Below, in pieces: positions 7,756-16,900 of a stretch of 64,000 nt of DNA. Numbering within the stretch: position 1 is the first letter of the stretch; the number at the start of each line of letters is the position of its first letter. Source of the stretch: Clostridia bacterium (GTDB lineage: Bacteria; Bacillota; Clostridia; Christensenellales; Aristaeellaceae); NCBI GenBank assembly GCA_017936765.1, contig JAGBEX010000014.1, positions 248,001-312,000 of the forward strand, read 5' to 3'. Under the pieces are notes generated by a model. The model worked only from the letters and a program-made list of their open reading frames with translations. It was not told where the DNA came from and did no database searches. Made by a program: the position numbers and the translations under genes.

Positions 7756-8625
7756 TCACACCAGCTCCTTCTTAAACATGGTGCCCAGGCCCTCATCGGT
7801 GAGGGTCTCCATCAGCAGGGCGTGGGGAATGCGGCCGTCGATGATGAACACCTTGCGCACACCGTCCTCAATGGCCTTGCAGCAGCAGTCCACCTTGGGG
7901 ATCATGCCGCCGGAAATGGTACCGTCAGCCTTCAGAGCTTCGATGCCCTTCAGGTCGATGCGGCGGATGAGGGAGGTAGGGTCGTTGGCATCCTTCAGCA
8001 GGCCGGGGGTGTCCGTCATGGAGATGAGGCTCTCGGCCTTCAGGCTGGAGGCGATGGCCGCAGCGGCGGTGTCCGCGTTGATGTTGTACACATGGCCGGA
8101 ATCGTCGCAGCCGATGGTGGACACCACGGGGATGTAGCCCTTCTCCAGCAGGTCCAGGATGGGCCGGGGATCCACCTTGGTGATCTCGCCCACATAGCCC
8201 AGGCGTTCATCGATCATACGAGCCTTGATCAGCCCGCCGTCCATGCCGCAGATGCCCATGGCACGGCCGCCCAGATTGTCCAACTGAGCCACAAGACTCT
8301 TGTTGATCTTGCCCGCCAGGATCATCTGCACGATCTCGCTGGTCTCTTCATCGGTGACGCGCAGGCCGTCCACAAATTCGGACTGCTTGCCCACACGCTT
8401 GAGCATGGCAGAGATCTCCGGGCCGCCGCCATGCACCAGCACCACCTTCACGCCGATAAGGTGCAGAAGCACCATATCGCGCATCACGTCGTGCTTGAGT
8501 TCCTCGTTGATCATGGCATTGCCGCCGTATTTCACCACAACGATCTTACCATTGTATTTCTGCACATAGGGCAGGGCTTCCACCAGCACCTGGGCGCGCT
8601 GGCTGTTGTTAAACTGGTTGGTCAT
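7756..8625 (-). CDS. argB: Acetylglutamate kinase
   Basis: Amino-acid kinase family enzyme of about 289 residues that phosphorylates N-acetylglutamate with ATP, the usual control point of the pathway. KYGGNAMI near the N-terminus, VHGGGPEIS for substrate binding, the NINADTAAAAIA stretch and LTDTPG-like SMTDTPGLL are characteristic. The N-terminal extension before the first strand (FNNSQRAQVLVEALPYVQKY) is the helix found in arginine-inhibited hexameric forms, so feedback inhibition is likely. The start ATG at 8625 has GGAGGG 7 bases upstream. The ATG at 8640 overlapping the argJ stop would contain the ribosome binding site. Confidence 0.95.
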   Translation of the reverse strand: MTNQFNNSQRAQVLVEALPYVQKYNGKIVVVKYGGNAMINEELKHDVMRDMVLLHLIGVKVVLVHGGGPEISAMLKRVGKQSEFVDGLRVTDEETSEIVQMILAGKINKSLVAQLDNLGGRAMGICGMDGGLIKARMIDERLGYVGEITKVDPRPILDLLEKGYIPVVSTIGCDDSGHVYNINADTAAAAIASSLKAESLISMTDTPGLLKDANDPTSLIRRIDLKGIEALKADGTISGGMIPKVDCCCKAIEDGVRKVFIIDGRIPHALLMETLTDEGLGTMFKKELV

Positions 8626-8639
8626 TGCGTATCCCTCCA

Positions 8640-9854
8640 TCAGGTGCGGTAGTCGCCGTTGATCTTCACATAGTCGTAGGTCAGGTCGCAGCCCCAGGCG
8701 GTGGCGGAAGCTTCGCCGTCCCGCAGGGTCACCAGCACCTCCACCTCGTCCTCCAGCAGGATCTCCTTGGCGATCTCCTCGGAGAAATCAACGCTGGAAC
8801 CCATTTCACACACGGAAATGCTGCCCTTGGCAGAGCGGAAGGACACGTCCACCTTCTTCACATCAATGTCGGCACCGCTGTAGCCCAGAGCGCACAGCAC
8901 GCGACCCCAGTTGGCATCAGCACCGAAGATGGCGGCCTTCAGCAGGCTGGAGCAGACCACAGACTTGGCAGCCAGCTTGGCATCCTTCACGGTCTTGCCA
9001 CCGTTGACGATGCAGGTCAGCAGGTGGGAGGCCCCTTCCCCGTCCTTGGCGATCATGCGGCACAGGGTGGTGGTGACTTCATTCAGCGCAGCGCAGAAGG
9101 CGGCGTAGTCATCACCCTCCGCTTCGATCAGCGCATTGCCTGCCTTGCCGTTGGCCATGATGCACACCATGTCGTTGGTGGAAGTATCGCCGTCCACGGA
9201 GACCATGTTGAAGGTGTCCTTCACGTCATCGGAGAGGGCCTTCTTCAGCATGGCAGGGGAGATGGCCGCATCGCAGGTGAGGAACACCAGCATGGTGGCC
9301 AGGTTGGGGTGGATCATGCCGCTGCCCTTGGCGATGCCGCCCAGCTTGCAGGTCACGCCGCCCGCGGTGAACTCCACGGCCACTTCCTTCAGGCGGGTGT
9401 CGGTGGTCATGATGCCCTCGGCTGCCTCGGTGGAGCCGTTCTCATTCAGCGCGGCGAAAAGGGGAGCCACGCCAGCAGCAATAGGCTCGATGGGCAGGGG
9501 CTGGCCAATGACGCCCGTGGAGGCCACGATGACGTTCTCCGGGGCAACCCCAGCGGCTGCGCCAGCCAGCTTGCACATTTCCCAGGCGATCTCCTCGCCG
9601 TTGGCATTGCAGGTGTTGGCGTTGCCGCTGTTGCAGATGGCCATCTGTGCCACACCATCGGCAATATTGCGCTGGGTCACATAAATGGGAGCGCCCTTCA
9701 CCAGGTTCTGGGTGTATACGGCAGCAGCAGAGGCAGGACCCTCGCTGAGGATCATGGCCAGGTCGCGCTTGGACTTATTCTTGCGTACACCGCAATGCAC
9801 GCCGCTTGCCTTGAAGCCCTGGGGTGCGCACACGCCGCCTTGGATATGTTTCAT
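8640..9854 (-). CDS. argJ: Bifunctional glutamate N-acetyltransferase / ornithine acetyltransferase
   Basis: ArgJ moves the acetyl group from N-acetylornithine back to glutamate. In bifunctional forms it can also use acetyl-CoA, so no argA or argE is needed. The protein is 404 residues. It is synthesised as a precursor that cleaves itself before the threonine in the ATML motif, here in NLATMLVFLTCDA, giving alpha and beta chains. The N-terminal GVCAPQGFKASGVHCGVR is typical. GGAGGAGATATCC precedes the start. It lies between argC and argB in the operon. Whether it is mono- or bifunctional cannot be decided from the sequence alone. Confidence 0.96.
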   Translation of the reverse strand: MKHIQGGVCAPQGFKASGVHCGVRKNKSKRDLAMILSEGPASAAAVYTQNLVKGAPIYVTQRNIADGVAQMAICNSGNANTCNANGEEIAWEMCKLAGAAAGVAPENVIVASTGVIGQPLPIEPIAAGVAPLFAALNENGSTEAAEGIMTTDTRLKEVAVEFTAGGVTCKLGGIAKGSGMIHPNLATMLVFLTCDAAISPAMLKKALSDDVKDTFNMVSVDGDTSTNDMVCIMANGKAGNALIEAEGDDYAAFCAALNEVTTTLCRMIAKDGEGASHLLTCIVNGGKTVKDAKLAAKSVVCSSLLKAAIFGADANWGRVLCALGYSGADIDVKKVDVSFRSAKGSISVCEMGSSVDFSEEIAKEILLEDEVEVLVTLRDGEASATAWGCDLTYDYVKINGDYRT

Positions 9855-9881
9855 GGATATCTCCTCCTGAATATGCTATGT

Positions 9882-10835
9882 TTATGCAAGATTGAGACCA
9901 AAGGTCTCGTCCAGGCCCATCATCAGGTTCAGGCATTGCAGCGCTGCACCGGAGGAACCCTTGCCCAGGTTATCGAAGCGGGAAACCAGCTGAATGCGCT
10001 CGTCGTTGCCCAGCACCATCAGCTCCATGCCATCGTGGCCGGAAAGGGCGTTGGAAGCCACGAAGCCCTTCATGTTGGCAACTTCCTCCTGGGAAAGCAC
10101 CTTCACGACGGGACTGCCGAAGTAATGTTCCTTCAGCGCGGCGGTGATTTCCTCAATAGGATGTTCGCCGCATCGCAGCTGACTGCGGAAAAGAGGGATG
10201 GTGACCTCCATGCCGCTGTAGAAATCAGCCACAATAGGAGCGAAGATGGGCGTGGCAGCCAGTCCTGGGACGTGCTGCATTTCGGGCAAATGCTTGTGTT
10301 GCTGGGTCAGCCCGTATTGCCGGGGACTGTCCAGGGCAATGTCGCGCTCGCATCTTTCATACTCGGCGATCATCTTCTTGCCGCCGCCGGAATAGCCGGT
10401 GAGGGAGAAGCAGGTCAGCAGCGCATCCTTGGAGATGATGCCCAGCTTCACCAGGGGAGCAGCCAGCGCCACAAAGCCGCTGGCGTGGCAGCCGGGAACA
10501 GCTACCTTATCGCCAATGGTGATGGCCTCACGCTGGTGCAAGGAAAGCTCCGGGAAGCCATACACCCAGCCCTGTTGGATGCGATGCGCCGTGGAGGTAT
10601 CCAGAATGCGCGCCTTGCTGCCCTCGGCCAGGGCAACGGATTCCTTAGCGGCTGCATCCGGCAGGCAGAGGATCGCAATGTCAGCCTCGTGCAGGCATTC
10701 CTTGCGGGCGGCAGGATCCTTGCGCTTGTCCTCGGTGAGGGTCAGCATCTCTATATCGGTTCGGCCAGCCAGCCTGTCGAAAATCCGCAGGCCTGTGGTG
10801 CCTTCTTTGCCATCGATAAATACCTTGATCGCCAT
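9882..10835 (-). CDS. argC: N-acetyl-gamma-glutamyl-phosphate reductase, short type
   Basis: NADPH-dependent reductase for the third step of ornithine synthesis. It has 317 residues and the IDGKEGTTGLRIF nucleotide-binding start, which is the shorter type-2 form. Many Firmicutes carry the roughly 345-residue form with GASGYTG instead. The catalytic cysteine is in VPGCHASGF, and a conserved histidine region follows in the LTQQHKHLPE segment. It is the first gene of the arginine operon and starts after AGGAGG. A sigma-A promoter and a possible ArgR-like palindromic leader lie just upstream. Confidence 0.95.
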   Translation of the reverse strand: MAIKVFIDGKEGTTGLRIFDRLAGRTDIEMLTLTEDKRKDPAARKECLHEADIAILCLPDAAAKESVALAEGSKARILDTSTAHRIQQGWVYGFPELSLHQREAITIGDKVAVPGCHASGFVALAAPLVKLGIISKDALLTCFSLTGYSGGGKKMIAEYERCERDIALDSPRQYGLTQQHKHLPEMQHVPGLAATPIFAPIVADFYSGMEVTIPLFRSQLRCGEHPIEEITAALKEHYFGSPVVKVLSQEEVANMKGFVASNALSGHDGMELMVLGNDERIQLVSRFDNLGKGSSGAALQCLNLMMGLDETFGLNLA

Positions 10836-10849
10836 GGTCTACCTCCTTT

Positions 10850-10907
10850 TATGCGTTCGATACGCATAAATATGCAGATATTATACACCGAATACACGTC
10901 TTGTCAA
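10850..10907 (-). promoter_or_regulatory. Arginine operon promoter with palindromic leader
   Basis: Minus-strand TTGACA (10907-10902), 16-base spacer and TATAAT (10885-10880). Downstream lie GCATAAATATGC (10864-10875) and an inverted repeat TATGCGT/ACGCATA (10850-10856 and 10862-10868), just before the AGGAGG of argC. AT-rich palindromes at this position resemble ArgR/AhrC operators, but the match to a known consensus is only approximate. It could instead act as an mRNA hairpin near the ribosome binding site. Confidence 0.65.
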
Positions 10908-10948
10908 GAGAAAAACGGGGGAAATACAAAGCAGCACAACATAATAAC

Positions 10949-10980
10949 AGCCTGACGGCGAAATGGATGCACGTCAGGCT
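10949..10980 (-). terminator. Terminator after the DUF4230 gene
   Basis: Arms AGCCTGAC (10949-10956) and GTCAGGCT (10973-10980) lie right after the minus-strand gene ending at 10989. The U tract is weak and interrupted. Confidence 0.65.
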
Positions 10981-10988
10981 GGATCAAG

Positions 10989-11600
10989 TCAGTTTGTGTC
11001 GGCTTGCTTATACCGGACAGTTACGCCGGAAGAGGAAGTAGTGAGCCAGCCGGAAATGGTGCTGCCCATGGCAGAGAGCGTATTCTTCCAGGCTTCATCG
11101 GAGTTGAGGTATTCATCCAGACAGCGCTGGCGGCACAGCGTCAATTCGTCGTTGAGGATCTTCTGGCGGCGGGATTCGGTGAGGGGATACCAGAAATCGT
11201 TCTTTTCCACCTGCTGGGGGGTGATGCTGTCGCTGAGGATCTCCGGCTGGGGCAGGGTCAGCGTGATGGTGTTGCCCCGGACATTCATCTTCACCTTGCT
11301 CAGGTCAATGCCAATGCTGGCGCGGTAGATATACTGGATGCTCACACTTTGCACCTGACCGATGAACATGGCGTTGGTGGTGGAGTTCAGGATGCCTTCA
11401 TCCTCGATAAAAGAGGTTTCCAGCCGGGCGCTGCTCTCCATTTTGTGAGACAGCAGGATGGAGGTGTTCAGCGCAGCGCCGCTCAGATCAGGCAGCACAG
11501 CGGAAGCCAGCTGGGACGCATAGGGGAGCAGCACGACGATCAGCACCACGCTGACCACGGTGGCAGCAACGCGCTTCATCCATTGCAGAAAGCCTTTCAT
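10989..11600 (-). CDS. DUF4230-like membrane-anchored protein
   Basis: A protein of about 203 residues with one N-terminal membrane helix (VVSVVLIVVLLPYA), so most of the chain is probably extracytoplasmic. IYRASIGIDLSKVKM followed by NTITLTLPQPEIL resembles DUF4230 proteins. Their function is unknown. The start at 11600 has GGGAGGTG 4 bases upstream, while the in-frame codon at 11618 would swallow that site. It overlaps the preceding small gene, so the two are co-translated. C-terminal residues VTVRYKQADTN are unremarkable. Confidence 0.72.
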   Translation of the reverse strand: MKGFLQWMKRVAATVVSVVLIVVLLPYASQLASAVLPDLSGAALNTSILLSHKMESSARLETSFIEDEGILNSTTNAMFIGQVQSVSIQYIYRASIGIDLSKVKMNVRGNTITLTLPQPEILSDSITPQQVEKNDFWYPLTESRRQKILNDELTLCRQRCLDEYLNSDEAWKNTLSAMGSTISGWLTTSSSGVTVRYKQADTN

Positions 11601-11818
11601 GCTACACCTCCCAGCCACTGGGGCAGCATCACCAGCAGGGGAACGATGGCATAGCGCATCAGCAGCACAAAAACAGTGACCGCGCCAATGATCATCAGAA
11701 CAGTAGCTAACAGGGAGCGTCGCCTGCGGGGCTTGGGAGTCTTGCGGCGGGGCGGTTCAGGCACAGCGGCGCTGCGATAGGTCTGCGAACGGAATTTTCG
11801 CTGATAGTTATTGTTCAT
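11597..11818 (-). CDS. Small basic single-helix membrane protein
   Basis: A 73-residue protein with an Arg/Lys/Pro-rich N-terminus (RRKTPKPRRRRS) followed by one long membrane helix (LLATVLMIIGAVTVFVLLM). Positive-inside topology puts the N-terminus in the cytoplasm. The ATG at 11818 has AAAGGAGG 11 bases upstream. A GTG immediately before it is possible. The stop overlaps the start of the DUF4230 gene, so the two products probably act together, perhaps as a membrane pair. No family was recognised. A minus-strand TATAAT lies near 11853-11858, but no good -35 box was found. Confidence 0.7.
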   Translation of the reverse strand: MNNNYQRKFRSQTYRSAAVPEPPRRKTPKPRRRRSLLATVLMIIGAVTVFVLLMRYAIVPLLVMLPQWLGGVA

Positions 11819-11965
11819 CACAGGCTCGGCCTCCTTTCACACGATACTTCATTATACGACACAGAACGCAAAAATTCCATGTCTTTTTCGGGTGATGATG
11901 CAAGGTTTTACAACATGAAACAGAAGGGGAGGGATATGTGAATATTTTATTGAAGAAAAATTCGC

Positions 11966-11994
11966 TTGGATTTTCAGGGAAACAATGGTATGAT
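11966..11994 (+). promoter_or_regulatory. Promoter of rbgA operon
   Basis: TTGGAT at 11966-11971, a 17-base spacer and TATGAT at 11989-11994. Translation starts 34 bases later at 12028 after GAGGTG. Confidence 0.65.
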
Positions 11995-12027
11995 ATTCTT
12001 GTATGATTATGACCATTGAGGTGTGAT

Positions 12028-12930
12028 ATGGACATCAACTGGTATCCTGGACATATGGCCAAAGCCAAGCGGCTTCTGGCGGATCAGCTGGGCAGAGTGG
12101 ACGTGGTGATCGAGCTGTGCGACGCCCGCCTGCCCCACGCCAGCCGCAATCCTGACCTGGACAAGCTGATCAGCGGGAAAAAGCGTGTGCTGCTGTTGAA
12201 TAAAGCCGACCTGGCCGATCCCCAGGCCACCTCTGCCTGGCTGAATGAATTCCGCAAGCAGGGTCTTGATGCGGTGAGCTACAACGCCAACGCAGGCAAG
12301 GCCAAGGACGCCATGACGGTGATCGAACGTGCCGCCCGCGAGACGGTGGAGCGCGCCGCCCAGCGTGGCATCAAGAAGACCGTGAAGGCCATGCTGGTGG
12401 GTGTGCCGAACGTGGGCAAAAGCACCTTTACCAACAAGCTCCATGGGGGCAGCATTGCCAAGACCGGCGATCGCCCCGGCGTGACCCGCTCCAACCAATG
12501 GGTTCGCATCAATCCTTATCTGGAGCTGATGGACTCGCCTGGTCTGCTCTGGCCCCGATTGGATGATCAGGTGGCTGCCCGCAGGCTGTGCTACATCGGC
12601 ACGGTAAAGGACGACGTGGTGGATCTGGCCATGCTGACCATCCACCTCCTGCAGGATATGCTGCAGGTGAAACCCGAAGCCGTGCTGGAGCGCTTCCGCT
12701 TCAGCGATGCCACCTTGAAGGGCGAAGAGCTGCTGGAGGCCGTGTGCAAAGGCCGTGGCTTTTTGATGAAGGGCGGCGTGTGCGACTACGACCGCTGCTG
12801 CTCTGTGGTGCTGGATGAATTCCGCGCTGGCAAGCTGGGGCGCATCACCCTGGAAATGCCCCGCAAAAATGAGAAGCAGCGCCTGACCATCCCCGGCGCC
12901 AAGCAGGAGGCTCCCCATGGCGAAGATTGA
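12028..12930 (+). CDS. rbgA: Ribosome biogenesis GTPase RbgA (YlqF)
   Basis: A circularly permuted GTPase needed for late assembly of the 50S subunit in Gram-positive bacteria. Motif order confirms the permutation: G4 NKAD at residues 58-61 precedes G1 GVPNVGKS at 125-132 and G3 DSPG at 169-172. The N-terminal INWYPGHMAKA is the family signature. It is about 300 residues, slightly longer than the Bacillus protein. The ATG at 12028 is chosen because GAGGTG lies just upstream. The gene overlaps rnhB by 14 bases, as in the conserved rbgA-rnhB pair of Firmicutes. Confidence 0.96.
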   Translation: MDINWYPGHMAKAKRLLADQLGRVDVVIELCDARLPHASRNPDLDKLISGKKRVLLLNKADLADPQATSAWLNEFRKQGLDAVSYNANAGKAKDAMTVIERAARETVERAAQRGIKKTVKAMLVGVPNVGKSTFTNKLHGGSIAKTGDRPGVTRSNQWVRINPYLELMDSPGLLWPRLDDQVAARRLCYIGTVKDDVVDLAMLTIHLLQDMLQVKPEAVLERFRFSDATLKGEELLEAVCKGRGFLMKGGVCDYDRCCSVVLDEFRAGKLGRITLEMPRKNEKQRLTIPGAKQEAPHGED

Positions 12931-13537
12931 CCGCGCTGAAAAGGTACGCCTGTTGGCAGCCACGGACGAACCCTTCTGGACGCAGGGTCTGGTGGTGGCT
13001 GGCATGGACGAGGTCGGCCGAGGCCCTTTGGCGGGGAATGTGGTGGTGGCCTGCGTTGCCATGCCCAAGGAGCCGCTGATCGAATGGGTGGACGACTCCA
13101 AGAAGCTCAGCGAGAGCCGCAGGGTGAAGGTCTACCAGCAGATCCTGGACACGGCGCTGTATATCGGTATTGGTCAGGCCACGCCGGAGGAAATTGACGA
13201 GATCAACATCCTCCAGGCCACCAAGAAGGCCATGCGACAGGCTGCCGAACAGGTGCCTGCGGATGTCTACCTCATCGATGCGGTGACCAACCTTGGCCTG
13301 AAGGGCGTGGAGATCCCCATCATCAAGGGAGACGCCACCAGCTATTCCATTGCGGCTGCCAGCATTGTGGCCAAGGTGGTGCGTGACCGCCAGATGATCC
13401 AGCTGGACGAGATCTACCCCCAATACGGCTTTGCCCGGAACAAGGGCTATGGCACGGCAGAGCATATCGCCGCGCTGAAGGAGATCGGCCCCTGTCCCTA
13501 TCACCGACGCAGCTTTATCAAGAATTTCTGCCTATGA
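12917..13537 (+). CDS. rnhB: Ribonuclease HII
   Basis: Cleaves RNA in RNA-DNA hybrids and removes misincorporated ribonucleotides. The protein has 206 residues. The motif DEVGRGPLAG at residues 31-40 supplies the first two catalytic acidic residues. DDSKKLSE, DAVTN and the central KGDATSYSIAAASIVAKV complete the family pattern. AAGCAGGAGG precedes the ATG inside the end of rbgA. A separate RNase HI gene occurs at 28022, so the genome encodes both H-type enzymes. Confidence 0.96.
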   Translation: MAKIDRAEKVRLLAATDEPFWTQGLVVAGMDEVGRGPLAGNVVVACVAMPKEPLIEWVDDSKKLSESRRVKVYQQILDTALYIGIGQATPEEIDEINILQATKKAMRQAAEQVPADVYLIDAVTNLGLKGVEIPIIKGDATSYSIAAASIVAKVVRDRQMIQLDEIYPQYGFARNKGYGTAEHIAALKEIGPCPYHRRSFIKNFCL

Positions 13538-13887
13538 AACAGTATGATACAGGCCTGAAGGGCGAAGCCCAGGCAGAAAGCTATTTGACGGGTTTGGGTA
13601 TGCTATGCCTGGAACGCCGCTATCGCGCCCAGGATGGGGAGATCGACCTGATCATGCAAGACGGTGAGACCATTGTGATGGTGGAGGTCAAGTATCGTCC
13701 CCGGGGCAGGGCTGGCGAAGGCCTTATGGCAGTCACCCCGGCCAAGCAGCGGAGAATGCTCCATGCGGCACAGGCTTTTTTGACGCAGCGGGAATGGATG
13801 GATCGTCCGGTTCGTTTTGATGTGGTGGAGATCACTGCCAGCGGGCTGCTCCACATTCCCAATGCCTTTATGCCCGGCGCTCTGTGA
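13534..13887 (+). CDS. YraN/UPF0102 family nuclease-like protein
   Basis: A 117-residue protein of the UPF0102 family, which has a restriction-endonuclease-like fold. GEIDLIMQDGETIVMVEVKYR gives the D...ExK metal-binding pattern (D38, E51, K53). The N-terminal GLKGEAQAESYL is also typical. Its cellular substrate is not known. Links to DNA processing and recombination are inferred from genomic neighbours such as rnhB and comM. It overlaps both rnhB and the following open frame by 4 bases. Confidence 0.9.
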   Translation: MKQYDTGLKGEAQAESYLTGLGMLCLERRYRAQDGEIDLIMQDGETIVMVEVKYRPRGRAGEGLMAVTPAKQRRMLHAAQAFLTQREWMDRPVRFDVVEITASGLLHIPNAFMPGAL

Positions 13888-13919
13888 GCCGGGAATCCCA
13901 AGTGAAACGAGGTGTCATG

Positions 13920-16900
13920 ATGCACAGGCGGATTTATGCGCTTCTTCTGGCGATCATGATGATGGTACTGGCCTTGCCCATATCTGCTATGGGTGAGGAG
14001 AACCTGCTGAACAACCCCAGCTTTGAAGAGCTGAATGATGACGGCTTGCCCAAGGGCTGGTATACCGATGCATATGTGACCCAGGCGGGCTATACCACCT
14101 ATGCGGTCAGCGAAGACGCTTTTGCTGGCGAGCGCAGCGCGGTAGTCAACAACATCGGCATGAACGATGCCCGCTTTGCGCAGAAGGTGGAGGTCATCCC
14201 CAGCACGCTGTACTGCCTGTCCGGGTGGATCAAAGTGGACAATATGCTGGACAGCGGCCGCGGCGCCAACCTGTCGGTGAAGGACCTCTATGTTTTCTCC
14301 GAAAGTGTTTTTGAAGCCGATGGCAAATGGCACTATGTGGAGCTGTATGGCGAGACAGGCGAGGATCAGTATGATGTCACCGTCTTTGCCCGCGTGGGTG
14401 GCTACAGCGGCGAAAGCCAGGGCAAGGCCATGTTTGACCATTTGTCCCTGCGTGAAGTGGATGCTGTGCCGGGGGATGGCGTGGCCTCTCTTTGGTTCAA
14501 GGACACCACACCGGTGTACCACGTTAACCCCCTTGATGAGGAGGGCGAAGAACCAGCAAAACCCTTTGCTCCCTGGCTGCTGGTGATTTCCGCTGTGTAT
14601 CTGGCGGCTGCGGCATGGATGTCCACCTATGTGATGCAGGACAAGCGTAATTTGCAGGAGAAGCACCTGCCCTCTGTTGGCTATGGCATTCTGCTGATCG
14701 CAGCGCTGGCCTATCGCCTGGCTGTTGCCTGTATTGTTGAAGGTTACCAGGTTGACGTGAACTGCTTCCGTGCCTGGGGACACACCATGTCCAGCGTGGG
14801 TGCGTCGCAGTTCTACCAAAGCACTTCCTTCTGCGATTATACGCCCGCCTATATCTATGTGATGGGCTTTGCCGACTGGCTGGCAGACCTGGGTGGAAAC
14901 CCGGTGATGGAGGCGTTCTATCACAAACTGGTACCCATCCTGTGCGATATCATTGGCGCGTATCTGATCTACTTCTTCGCCCGCAGCGAGAAATTCAGCC
15001 GCAAGCAGGCGGAAGTGCTGAGCCTGTTTGTCGCTTTCAATCCTGCCATGTTCCTCAATTCCGCCGCCTGGTGCCAGATCGACAGCGTGCTGTGTCTGGG
15101 ACTGCTGGTGGTGGCCATGCTGGCTGTGCGCCGCAAGTGGGCTGCGCTGCTGCCGGTGTATGTGCTGTGCATCCTGATCAAGCCCCAGGCGCTGATGCTG
15201 GGACCGCTGGGCCTGCTGGTGATCGTGCTGGACTGGATCAAGCACAAGGAAAACACCAAGCAGATGTTGATCGGCTTGGGCATTTCCGCTGCGGTGGCGG
15301 CGGTGATCATCATTCCCTTCAGCATTCATCAGCAACCCGGTTGGCTGATCGACAAGTACAAAAGCACCCTGGCTTCCTATCCCTACGCCACGGTGAACAC
15401 CGCAAACTTCTACTACCTGTTCAAGGCCAACTGGGTGGACATCAATGCTGCCTCCGGCTGGCTGCCTGCGGTGTGCCTGGCTGCTATGACGCTGGGGTGG
15501 GGCATTGTGCTGCTCCGCCGTCAGCGTGGCATGAAGCTGCGCTATGCCGAGCCCATGCTGATGTTCGCCTTCACCGCCGCCTATGTTGTGATGGCCATCG
15601 TGAACGTCAGCTGGGGCGTGCTGGGCGGCACCACCATGGGTCTGGCCTTCGCCATCATTCTGCCCATGTACATCCGCAGCGGCAATGTGCGCCATGTACC
15701 GCTGTTGGGCGCGGTGCTGTTCATCATCCTGTATGTGCTGGGCGTAAAGATGCACGAGCGCTATCTGTTTCCGGCGCTGTTCCTGCTGGCGGCGGCCTTT
15801 GTGCTGCACCGCGACAGGCGCACGCTGGTGCTGCTGGCGGTGCTTTCCTGCACGATGCTGATCAACGAGGGCATTGTGCTGGATAACTCCCTGCGCCTGG
15901 GTTCATCTATGGGACATCTGAATAATGACACGCTGGAACTGAACATGGCCGTTTCTGTGGTGAATGTGCTGTGTGTGCTGCTCTCTGTGTGGACGGCGCA
16001 CCGGATCTGCGTGGAGAGTCAGCCGGAAAAGCTGGACGAAAAGCCCCAGCCGATCTTCCCTGTGCAGCACTTCCACGAAAACCCTCGTCACGTACTGAAC
16101 TTCCATACCGATCATCGCCTGCATTGGAAGCCGCTGGACTGGGTGCTGATGCTGACGGTCACCGCCATCTATGCGGCGGTGTGCCTGTGCAACCTGGGCA
16201 GCACCAAGGCACCGCAGAATCCCTGGACATCCACGGCATACAATGAGTCGGTGATCATCGACCTGGGGGAGAAGCACGAGGATTTCTCCATGCTGTATTT
16301 CGCCCAGGTGAGCCATCGGGACTTCACCGTGGCCACCAGCGACGATATGGAAAACTGGTCGCCGGAATACTGGGCTGAAATGGCGCAGGGGCAATGCTTC
16401 CGCTGGAAGTACCTGGCGCCCAGCACCGAGAAGGACGACGGCACCCGCACCTATTCCTCTGTGAATGATGCGGACGATGTGCAGCGCCTGTCCGGCCGCT
16501 ATGTGCGCATCACCGCCCAGCAGATCAGCCTGATCCTGAACGAGGTCATCTTCCGGGATGTTAATGGCGAGCGCATTCCTGCCAAGGTGGTGGAAGCACG
16601 GAATGCCAATGCGGATTCTCCCTTGCTTTCCGATCCTGCCAACCTGCTGGACGAACAGGACACCCTGGAGGGTCACCCCAGCTGGTACAACAGTACCTAC
16701 TTTGATGAGATCTACCACGCCCGCACGGCCTTTGAGCATCTGAATGGCACCCAGCCCTATGAGACCAGCCACCCGCCGCTGGGTAAGGTGATCATGAGCT
16801 GGTTTGTGGGCATCTTCGGCATGACGCCCTTTGGCTGGCGCTTTGCCGGGGCGCTGGCTGGCATCCTGATGCTGCCTGCCATGTATGTGCTTGGCAAGCA

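Noticed and set aside
11819-11960. A small RNA or riboswitch between the mini membrane gene and rbgA
   Set aside because: Beyond a minus-strand TATAAT and the rbgA promoter, no stable stem or known riboswitch element was visible by hand.
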